The notes under the pieces are model-generated. The model did not search any database. It was given only the letters and a program-made list of their open reading frames with translations, and had not been told where the DNA came from. A DNA stretch of 64,000 nucleotides from Tupaia tana. Its lineage: Eukaryota > Chordata > Mammalia > Scandentia > Tupaiidae. The stretch covers positions 47,296,858 to 47,360,857 of the forward strand of contig JAKSZU010000012.1 of assembly GCA_026018925.1 (NCBI GenBank), in the 5' to 3' direction. Positions 11,459-20,260 of this stretch are shown here, one piece after another. The translations under genes were made by a program, and so were the position numbers. How positions within the stretch are numbered: the first letter of the stretch is position 1; each line of letters begins with the position of its first letter.

Positions 11459-11468
11459 CCTATAATTC

Positions 11469-11736
11469 TTTTTTTTTTTTTTTTTTTTGAGAGGTTTTTG
11501 CTATAGGGCGCATGCGCTCTCCGGAAGGACAGAGAGAGACAGAGAGACAGAAAGCAAGAAATCACCCCCCAGGGGGGATGGCCATGCCGCAATCCCTTCT
11601 CCATTCTCTTCTCGGTATCTTGAGCATGCACACACATGCACCCGGCATGACTTTAAGCCACCAGGTCCGGGACTCAAACCACGGTCGACTACATGGGAGT
11701 CCAGCGACATAGCCATTATGTTAACTGCTGGTTCCT
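11469..11736 (-). repeat. long tRNA-SINE (S2)
   Basis: Complete S2 with a long T-run, tatagggcgcatgcgctc, the ccccccagggggg core and taactgctggttcc. TSD cagcctataattc on both sides. Confidence 0.9.
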
Positions 11737-11742
11737 CCAGCC

Positions 11743-12519
11743 TATAATTCCTAATAGTGGTATGCTATTTCATTTCTTGTAAACTTCCGATTACATCCAG
11801 ATATTTTCAGTACTATTCCAAAATTACAAATGAATAGCTTGAGACTGGAGATCCTTGGGACAGGGGACATGTATATCTTTATGTCGAACTCCACGTTTGG
11901 CAGTTCTTTAAATGCATGTTGAATGAGTTAGTGGCATGAATATAGATTACTTTTCAATTTATATTTTTCCATTTTTTGTGTGTATTATTGAAGGATCTAG
12001 TTCTCTTCTGATTTTACTTTTTATTTATTTTATAAAATAATAAAATGATGCTGAAAATTTATCAAAATTTATTAAGGAAGTGGCAATTTCAGGTAGCAAT
12101 ACTGCTGACAATCTGTTGGTAATGAAAGAACATTCAGCATTGTTTTAGAAAGAACACTGAATCATGGTTACTTTCTGCTAAGCATCAAATGATGAACCTG
12201 ACTCATGTTATAAAGGCAGCAGGAAGAGAAAGCTGAACACGGATGATGTCCGTAAAGTCCAGAATTTTCTTCCTTTTACTGGTGCTTTTCCAGATCTGCC
12301 TTCATGCAGTAACTCTTTCTTCGTAAGACTTTTATGTCATTCTTTCTCCATTCTGGTCCCAGAACCATGTGGTAGGTGCCAAAAGTGATGTGATTCTTTA
12401 ATTATTTGATTATTTCTTTGATCACCCTGTAGCTTCCAAAAAGGTAGGAGATAAAGTATCATTTAATAATCTCTTTTTTGTCACTAACTTAGAAACATAC
12501 TTGTAAAACTGACTTTACT
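11743..12519. other. unique sequence upstream of copy A
   Basis: AT-rich, no ORF of note and no repeat I recognise. Confidence 0.5.
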
Positions 12520-12792
12520 GGGACCAGCAGTTTGAGTAATGGCTATGTCGCTGGACTCCCATATAGTCGACCGTGGTTCGCGTCCCGGACCCGGTGGTTT
12601 AAAACTCACACCAGGCACAAGTGTGTGCATGCCCAAGATCCTGAGAGGCGAATGGAGGAGAAGGGATTGCAGCGTGGCCATCCCCCCTGGGGGGTGATTT
12701 CTCGCTTTCTGTCTCTCTGTCTCTCTCTGTTGGTGAGCACACATACCCTATAGCAAAAACCTCAAAAAACAAAACAAACAAACAAAAAAAAC
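12520..12792 (+). repeat. long tRNA-SINE (S2)
   Basis: Complete S2 (gggaccagcagtttgagtaa to tatagcaaaaacctc) with an (AAAC)n-type tail. TSD aaactgactttact / aaactgagtttact. Confidence 0.9.
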
Positions 12793-12884
12793 TGAGTTTA
12801 CTATTAAAGAAAGTGACTAGTGTCATTAAACATTGATTTTTGAAATTAAATGTTTACTTCCTTTGTACATAGTAAAAGAAACTT

Positions 12885-13123
12885 TTTAAAATTTATTTTT
12901 AAAATTTTTTTCCTGACAAGACAGCAAAAGAGAGGGGGAAGTGAGAAAGTGAGAATGTGCACTCTAGGGTGCATAGCTACATTGCAATTCCTTTTCCATT
13001 CTTCTCTTTTGATTTTGGGTACACACACCCATGTGCTCATCATGTTTTTAAAGTTACAGGGTCGACTCTTCAGGGGGCTATGTGGGATACAGCCGCCTTA
13101 ACCACCATCCCACCTGGTGACCC
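12885..13123 (-). repeat. old tRNA-SINE
   Basis: Minus-strand, strongly diverged; keeps ccttttccattcttctctt and the head complement accatcccacctggtgacc. Confidence 0.6.
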
Positions 13124-13156
13124 AAGAAAACTTCTCTCTGAAAGCACTATGGAACT

Positions 13157-13470
13157 TATTTTTCAGAATTCTGAAACATGGCCTTTCAGGCTGTTTAAGT
13201 GTTCTTGAAAATATTTTCTCTACCTTTAGTGTTCTTATCAATGAGCTGAAGAAAAGTTATAGCCATAATGGTGTCCAGTGGAACTGCATTTGTATGATTT
13301 ATGACTGAAAAGATCTCCAGACAAGAATAAAAATTATACCAGTGGATAGTGAATTTCCAACTAAATGAAGATATTTCATTATACTTGCTATTACTACTAC
13401 CATTATAACGTAGCAAACTTTTATTGATAACTTATAATTTGACAGGTCTAGTTAGAAGAGGTTTTTTTTT
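13157..13470. promoter_or_regulatory. paralog-conserved block upstream of copy A exon 2
   Basis: About 300 bp that is clearly collinear with 36340-36540 in unit B (shared agatctccag, gaatttccaactaaa, atttcattatacttgctatt). It is the outermost similarity 5' of the genes and marks the edge of the duplicated unit. It could hold the noncoding first exon or promoter; that is inference from position only. Confidence 0.3.
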
Positions 13471-13511
13471 TGTTTTTTTGTTTTGTTTTGTTTTTTTTTA
13501 GTTACTTATTT

Positions 13512-13665
13512 GGAGCCTGCAGGTGGCATCGTGGTTAAGGATGCTGGACTCCCACGTGGCCAACCATGGTTCAAGTCTTGGACCTGGCAACTTGCTCTCT
13601 CTCTCTCTTTCTTTCACTCTGGTCAAATTAAAATACATGACGTTAAATAAAATAATTCTTAAAAA
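13512..13665 (+). repeat. short tRNA-SINE (S1)
   Basis: Head gcctgcaggtggcatcgtgg, gtggccaaccatggttcaag, CT-run, ctggtcaaattaaaa end. Confidence 0.85.
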
Positions 13666-13694
13666 TATATATCTCTACAAAAGAATTATTTATT

Positions 13695-13857
13695 TAAGAT
13701 AATCTGTTGTTATTATTTTTAATTTGCTACAGCATGCTCACCAGAAAGAGAGAGAGAGAGGTAAAGTGAGAAAGCAAACTGCCAAGTCCAGGACTCAAAC
13801 CGCGGTCAACCATGTGGGAATGCAGCACCTTAACAACTATGCCACCTACTGGCCCCC
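13695..13857 (-). repeat. short tRNA-SINE (S1), inverted relative to its neighbour
   Basis: Minus strand: gctcaccagaaagag, a GA-rich middle, aggactcaaaccgcggtc and ccacctactggcccc. It faces the S1 copy at 13512 about 30 bp away, a potential inverted-repeat pair. Confidence 0.8.
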
Positions 13858-14251
13858 AAGACTCTCTAAGTAATATATTAACTTTCTAAAACGGAATCAC
13901 ATACAAGTTAAGTAACTTTCTCAAGTTTCATACAGCTAATGAGTGTGAAGAATAGGTCCTACAAGTACCATGTGTTATAACACCTGACTTTCATACATTT
14001 AAGGGGAAATTGATCTCTTTCAACTACAGTAATCTCTGTAGAAAAGTGAGCACTAACGCTTTAAGCATACAAGTATTTAACTTTCACCATTTTTAGATGG
14101 AAATATCTCAGTAGGCTTCATACCTCGCTAAACAGGTTAACTATGTTATAATCTAAATTGCTTTTGTATGTTTCTTTTTTTATTATATCCCTTTGTTTCA
14201 TGAATAGAATACAAGATGCTGACACATGGATTACTGAACTATATCTTGTTA
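13858..14251. other. unique sequence between SINEs
   Basis: No gene or recognisable repeat; AT-rich. Confidence 0.5.
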
Positions 14252-14265
14252 ATATTAATTCTTGA

Positions 14266-14420
14266 GGGCCAGCAGGTGGCGTGGTGGTTAGGGTGCTGGA
14301 CACCCATATGACGCATTGTGATTTGAATCCCAGACTTGGCCAACTTGCTTTCTCACTTTGCCCCTCTGTCTCTCTCTCTGGTGAATTAAATGATAATTAT
14401 TATAATACATAAACTTAAAA
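14266..14420 (+). repeat. short tRNA-SINE (S1)
   Basis: gggccagcaggtggcgtgg head and ctctggtgaattaaat end. Flanked by atattaattct (14252-14262 and 14440-14450), the same target used by the HAL1-like insertion next door. Confidence 0.85.
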
Positions 14421-14451
14421 ATAATTATTTAAAATATATATATTAATTCTG

Positions 14452-15310
14452 AATGCCTCTCTAGGTTTGGAAAGTTTTCTTGCAGGATTTCATGGAATAG
14501 ATTATCAATGCCCTTATGGGTCTCTTCACCTTCTGGAATACCAATTATCCGGATGTTTGGACATTTGATGGTATCTAGTACTTCTCGTATATTATTCTCA
14601 GATTTTTGGGCCATTTTCTCAGTGTTTGTGGTGGATTTTTCTAGGCCAGCAATTTTCTCTTCTACATCTGAGATTCTATTTTCTGTATGATCTAGTCTGC
14701 TTTTAATACTCTCAAGGGAGATTTTGACTTCCTGTATTATAGACTTCATCTCTAACAGCCCTGTTTGATTATGTTTTAAAGTGTGTAATTCCTCTTTTAG
14801 ATCCTACAAGAATTTCCTCACCTCCTGGAACTTGTAAACTTCTTTCTCCTTTCTCTTTAGCAGTTCATTGTCTCTCTTCTCTTCCACCTCTGTTACCTTC
14901 ACCATTATGAATGCTCTAAATTCTTTATCAGACATTTCTGTGATTTCCATTGAACTGCTTGTGGATGAAGAGGAGTTATTCTTTTCCCTTGGAGGAGAGG
15001 TATTTTCTTGCTTTCCCATATTTCTTGTGGTCCTGTGGTGATTTCTTGTCATCTGATGGATGGTGTGTTTCTTTCTAATTTGAAGTTCAATCACGCTAGC
15101 TTTGTTTGCTGGAGGCTGAATTATGAGTAGAAAATCTTCATTTCTCTTGTACCCTGAAATAACTAGTTTGCAGGAGCCATGAGGAATCTTCCTCTGAAGG
15201 CTCACCTCTCCTGCCACACTAGCTTCTTTGCTGGAGGCTGAAAGATCCAGTCCCAAGAAATACAAAGGACCCCAAATAGAATCACCCCAAGAAGATCTTC
15301 TCCAAGACAC
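14452..15310 (-). mobile_element. HAL1/L1-like 5' half, inverted
   Basis: On the minus strand it carries LINE ORF1-type sequence: a 5' leader, an ORF with a Ser-rich stretch, MSDKEFRAFIMVKVTE, a heptad-rich coiled coil (RISDVEEKIAGLEKS) and the RRM start PNIRIIGIPEGEE. It continues in the opposite orientation on the plus strand at 15311, the structure expected of twin-primed 5' inversion. Confidence 0.75.
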
Positions 15311-16330
15311 ATTATAGCCAGCTTGACCAAAACCACAGACAAAGACAAGATACTAAGATTGGCAAGAGAAAAACATCAAGTTACCTACAAAGGACATACT
15401 ATCAGGCTAACAGCATATCTCTCATCGGAAACAATGCGAGCGAGGAAAGAATGCGAAAATATATTCAAAGTGTTAAGAGAAAAGCAATTTCAACCAAGAA
15501 TACTGTACCCGGCAAGATTATCTTTCAGCTTAAAGTTGTTTGTAAATTGTCAAGAATTATGGAGTATGAGCTAAAATTTTTTGCTATGTAAAGTAAATGT
15601 TTGTGGAAAAATGTAAAAATAAATAAATGAAAAAAAAAGATTATCTTTCATGTGGGAAGAAAAGACAAGAACATTCTCAGATAAACAAAACCTGTAAGAA
15701 TTTACCAGCACCAGACCAGATCTCCAAGAAGTTCTCAAGGGTGTGCTATATCAGGAAAATTAAATACAGACACACAGAAATAAGAGTTCAGAAACTAAGA
15801 AAGTGGCCAACTTAACCATAGGGACAAGTCTGGAGTTGAATATTATATCCCAGAATTTAATCAGGAAAATTGAACCAAAACAGAAGATAAAGTACATGAG
15901 ACTGATAGGTTCATTCACCTACCATTTGAACAGAATCCTAACCTGTTTCCTGGCTTTAAGCAAAGTTCCTTAGCATTTCTTCTATTTAAGTTACAACTGA
16001 TTTTCTTAATAATACCAAGTCAACTTGCTATTGAAAGTAGTTAGATTATTTAAGAAATTGTGTGATCAATACAATGTGGGTGAGAAAGGAATGGAAGACA
16101 ATTGTAGACACCAGAGACAGTGTGAGAAGAGGGTGGGAAAGGACAGAGGGTCAGAAAAAGGGGTAAAAAAATTCTAGAAACTAGAAATGGAAAATTTTTT
16201 ATAATAATATGCATGATTAAATCACTATGCAGTATATTCTGGATGGGAAATCACATTTTGTATGCTGTGATGATGCTTAGGGAAAGAATGTAAATTAAGT
16301 TAAAAAAATTTTTTCAGAAAAAAAATATCT
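15311..16330 (+). mobile_element. HAL1/L1-like 3' half with ORF1 C-terminal domain and 3' UTR
   Basis: Plus strand encodes the ORF1p C-terminal domain (ILRLAREKHQVTYKGHTIRL, then FQPRILYPARLSF). An insertion interrupts it at 15528. After that the ORF resumes (TFSDKQNL) and stops. No ORF2 follows, only an A-rich 3' UTR, which favours a half-L1 (HAL1) over a full L1. Confidence 0.7.
15528..15636 (+). mobile_element. 109-bp 3'-end retro-insertion inside the HAL1-like ORF
   Basis: Flanked by a perfect 14-bp duplication aagattatctttca (15514-15527 and 15637-15650). It ends with aataaataaatg then poly-A. Deleting it in silico rejoins the ORF1 frame. It looks like the extreme 3' end of a polyadenylated transcript; the source is not recognised. 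Confidence 0.75.
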
Positions 16331-16770
16331 ATTCAATGAGTAAGATATATAGCCCCAGCTAGGTGCTACTTTATAGGATGCCTAAAGTTAGACTTGTGTT
16401 CATGAAAAATGTATATATCAGTTGTGTTTGCTATGAAAATATTTAGATTAATTAAGGTCTTTAGTAATTCAATAAAATGTGTGGGGAAAACTGTATAGAA
16501 AGCAAACATAGATACCAGAGACAGTGGGGGAGGAGACTGGGAGATGGCAGAGGGTAAGAGATAGGGAATCAAGGATGGAGGGAAAAGCAAAACATACAGG
16601 ATACAAGAAACGGAAAATTATTTGTTGACAATAACATGTAGGTTGATGTGCTTGATTGAGACAATATACAGTGTACTCTGGATGGAAAATCTCATTTTAT
16701 ATGCTGTAATGATGCACAGTGAATGAATGTAAGTAAAAAATATATATAAAATTAAAAAAAGAAATATATA
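16331..16770 (+). repeat. second copy of the HAL1-like 3' tail
   Basis: About 310 bp (16428-16740) repeats 16036-16300 at moderate divergence (ccagagacagtg, gcagtatattctggatgg / acagtgtactctggatgg, tgctgtaatgatgcacag). It ends in A-rich sequence and atattaattct (16776-16786). Confidence 0.65.
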
Positions 16771-16839
16771 TATATATATTAATTCTGGAACTAAACACTA
16801 ACATTGTTTTTTAAAAGCTACTTTCCACTTCCATCTTCA

Positions 16840-17850
16840 GACCCCTGGCTCGAGGGACACTGAGGCAGGACCCCCCAGCCCCAGCCCCAGCTCCGACTCT
16901 CCCAACCCCAGAGACCCTCTCTCTCTGTCAGCAAAGTAGGCTTTTTTTTTCATCTCTTCTTTTGTTAATTTCCCACTTCTGCTTACCCCACAGGACTGCC
17001 CCCAGCTCTCCAGCAGAGTCCACTTCTATCTTCAGTCCCCTGGAGAAATCCCGTGCCGCACTAGTGCTCGATGCGTGACTATTTCTTTATTCTCTTTTGC
17101 CGGAGACCTGCTCCAGCCAGGGTGGGCTGACTCAACGGAGGCGATGCAAGTGAGAAGAAATCAGGCAGAGACCTCTATGCTCTTCAGCATGTTCTCAGCG
17201 GACTACAATCAGAGCAAGCTCAAGACTGCAGCGTTTGTGGCTAGGACACAAACATTTTTATTGAGGGATGTTTACAAGAGTAGGAGGGGTGAGGGGGAAG
17301 TAAAAGATTTTACTGTAAAAAATAAGGTATTCAAAGCATGGGAATAACAATCATAAAACATGATGTCTGTTCTGTTTGATCAGGTATAAACAGTCACAGT
17401 CCTCAGGGCGAGAGAGTCTATTTGTCCGGTACATTTTCTTCTTAGATCTTGATTACTGGGTAGGGCCTTTTGAATGATGGGTTTTCAGCAAACTTGATAA
17501 CTTCAGTACCAGGCCCAGGCAGGAGCGGATTGTGGTTACAAAGGCCTAGATAGAAATCTTATTTGGTTAAGTAAAGACATGGTTAATATATACTAAAGTA
17601 GAACATCTATATTATCTGCAGCTAAGAGGGTGAGCCTATTGCCCACATGGAAAAGGAATGTGGTCTTTTGAGCAACTTAATGACTGTCCTAAAGGTTACT
17701 GTGTACATGTGACCCTGAGAGGGACTTCAGCATTCTTTATTGTTATTTTCCAGGCAGGTGGGCTAAGTCTCACAAAATAATTCCTATTCACCGCCGCCTT
17801 AGGGGTCCGCATTCTTCTAAGATTATTAGTTGGTTTTATTGTAAAAGTTA
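16840..17850 (-). mobile_element. possible LTR/leader of an endogenous retrovirus
   Basis: GC-rich block unlike its AT-rich surroundings. On the minus strand it has AATAAA signals near 17254 and 17085, and a ggtaag donor-like motif near 16990 in a purine-rich leader-like stretch. No primer-binding site or ORF is recognised, so the class is uncertain. Confidence 0.35.
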
Positions 17851-17860
17851 TAGTAAGGAG

Positions 17861-18140
17861 GGACCAGCAGTTAGCGTAATGGCTATGTTGCTGACTCCCA
17901 TGTAGTTGACCACGGTTCACGTCCCGGACCCAGGGGCTTAAAACTCACGCCGGGTGTGTGTGCGTGCATGCCCAAGATCCCAAGAGGAGAATGGAGGAGA
18001 AGAGATTGCAGCGTGGCCATCAACCCCTGGGGGGTGATTTCTCGCTTTCTGTCTCTCTGTCTCTCTCTCTGTCTGTCTGGTGAGCACACGCACCCTATGG
18101 CGAAAACCTCTCCAAAAATAAATAAATAAATAAATAAATA
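17861..18140 (+). repeat. long tRNA-SINE (S2)
   Basis: Complete S2 with a (TAAA)n tail; TSD agttatagtaagg / agttacagtaagg. Sits in the putative LTR region. Confidence 0.9.
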
Positions 18141-18434
18141 AGTTACAGTAAGGCTGGGGGTGTTATCTTACCCTTATGGGGTACCATAGCAGAAAGATTG
18201 AAAGCAAAAACAGCACAAACCAGCATAACAAACACAGTTGAAAGCTTGAGCTGTGGCCTTACCTGCAGCTTTTCTCACCCAGACCTTGCTGAGACATGAG
18301 AAGCAGTTCTTTAGGCTCTGCCTGTGTTGGCTGCATGGCCTCTGCCACTCTTTCATACTATTTTCTCTTCCGCCTTATATTTTTGTCTTTTATTCTCCAC
18401 ACACCATAAGGGGCTAGACAGGTCTAGAATCACA

Positions 18435-18716
18435 GTTTTTTTTTGTTTTTTGTTTTTTTTTTTGGAGAGGTTTTTCGCTAGAGGGCGCGTGTGCTCGCCA
18501 GACAGACAGAGAGAGACATAGAGACAGAAAGCGAGAAATCACCCCCCAGGGGGGATGGTCACGCCACAATCCCTTCTCCTCCATTCTCCTCTCGGGATCT
18601 TGGGCACGCACGCACACGCGCCCAGCGTGAGTTGTAAGCCACCGGGTCCGAGGCGCGAACCACGGTCGACTATGTGGGAGTCCAGTGACATAGCCATTAC
18701 GCTAACTGCTGGTTCC
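18435..18716 (-). repeat. long tRNA-SINE (S2), young
   Basis: Near-consensus S2. Perfect TSD ctagaatcacagtttt on both sides. Confidence 0.93.
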
Positions 18717-18979
18717 CTAGAATCACAGTTTTCAAATACCCTGGTATTGTGAATCTTCCTGGGACTCTACCTTTCACTTAACCACCTGTGCAAAAGGAAA
18801 ACTGCTCTTCAGACTCCTGAATAGAAGACTCTTCCTGTGGGACCACATTGCGAAACACAGCAGAAGAGAGACTTCGGTACATATTAGTCCACAGTAAAAG
18901 GGAAGCACACTTGTTCCCAGTCAAAAAATCATTCTCCAAAAAGGTATTCAAAAGTGAATACATCTCCCCATGGCTTGAA

Positions 18980-19298
18980 GTAGAAAAGCCTCATGTCTGA
19001 ATAAACCAGGAAATATGTCTCCATCAAAAGAACACAATAACTCCCCTCCATCTCTTGAAAAAACAGAAGATATTACCAAAATGTCAGAGAAAGAATTTAG
19101 AACATTCATGGTGACAAAATTCTATGAGTTTGAACAGAAAAGAGACAACGAGCTACAGGAGATTAGATTAGCTTCTTTCATGATATGAAAGAAGAAATGG
19201 ACAATTTAAGAAAGAATCAGATGGAACTATTAGAGATGAAATCTGTAATACAAGATATCAAAAACTCTCTTGAAAGTATTAGAAGTTGATTAGACCTG
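18980..19298 (+). mobile_element. HAL1/L1 ORF1 N-terminal fragment
   Basis: Plus-strand sequence encodes MSEKEFRTFMV-type residues and a coiled-coil stretch, homologous to the minus-strand ORF1 at 14452-15310 (MSDKEFRAFIMV). It is cut at its 3' end by the retroviral LTR. Confidence 0.65.
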
Positions 19299-19753
19299 TG
19301 GAAGGCTGCATATCAGATCTTGCATATGAACAACTGTTTGTCCATCTTGTTCCCTTACCCTAACATGGCTGTCTGCTTCTGTAAACCTGCTTGCTCTTCC
19401 CATGAGAAAATAGCTTGTGCTAGCCATATAGAAAACCATATCTGGGACGACATCCTGTACCTGCTACTGTCTTTGTTAACTAGCCTGAAATCCTTTTGTT
19501 TAGCAATGTAGCTACTTGCATGGAAACCCCACTCCACTCAGAAATAATTAACCTGCTTGATTGAGCTTCTGTAACTGCTTGTATAGAAACTCCTGGTAAC
19601 TGACCCCCTATAAAAAGACTCCTCAAACTTCAGTCGGAGCTACAGTTCTGACTCTCGGCCGCGAGCCTCAGGCTGTAGTCGCTGGCCAGCTAATAAAGAT
19701 TCCCTTTAAACTTAATCTGGCTTTGGTCGTCATCCATTAGGTGGCACTCTACA
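19299..19753 (+). mobile_element. class I ERV LTR
   Basis: 455-bp segment with TG...CA ends (tgtggaagg ... ctctaca), TATA box tataaaaag near 19610 and aataaag near 19693. It is followed directly by a primer-binding-site-like motif and a gag-type start. It interrupts a HAL1 fragment. No second LTR for this element is seen. Confidence 0.72.
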
Positions 19754-20260
19754 ACGTTTGCAGGCCCCAGCGAGATCTGAGAACCTTAGAGTGGCCGAAT
19801 AATGCCCCAACGAGGATGCTCCTTACACCCTGTCCCAGGTTCCAAGAGGAGTAAGGAGGCCTCACAAAACGTGGATCAGAAATTGGAGTCTCTGGTGGTG
19901 CCTGAATCTGGTAAGATTCTAATTATCTTGGTTTGAGAGCTCTCCTGGTAGAACTTTAGGAGGGCTGGATGCAGCGGTACCTCCAGGTCCCTGGGTCTGA
20001 GTGCGGCGGCACTTTGGGTCCCTGGTGACAGTGATTTCTGGGTACACTGTCTTGCTTTGTCTTGTCTTTGTTACCTTTGTCTACGTCAAAATGGGACAGG
20101 GCCAGTTGTCAGTCTGTTCGTCAAAATGTGCCCCCCTTAACTGTTTTCTAGATCACTTTCAGGACTTTTGACACTGGGCCAAGGGTTATGGTGGATCTAC
20201 ATGAATTGCCTTATTAGTCTCAAAGTAACCCCAGGGAAATTGGGGTTACTTTGAGATGCA
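19754..20260 (+). mobile_element. ERV leader: PBS, leader and gag start remnant
   Basis: tgcaggccccagcgagat (19759-19776) resembles the complement of a tRNA-Thr(UGU) 3' end, the primer-binding site. An ATG at 20091 opens MGQGQLSVC, a myristoylation-type gag start as in gammaretrovirus-like ERVs. The reading frame decays within about 30 codons. Confidence 0.6.
20218..20256. repeat. perfect 16-bp inverted repeat with 7-nt loop
   Basis: tctcaaagtaacccca (20218-20233) and its exact reverse complement (20241-20256) flank gggaaat. It lies within the decayed gag region of the ERV. Such a perfect hairpin in otherwise degenerate DNA is unexpected. Confidence 0.8.

Noticed and set aside
18414-18617. 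Recurring ORFs beginning MCVRAQDPERRMEEKG or similar
   Set aside because: They recur wherever an S2 SINE lies and are translations of the SINE body, so they are not a gene family.
19320-19511. 63-aa ORF inside the LTR
   Set aside because: Lies wholly in LTR U3-like sequence and has no homology I recognise.
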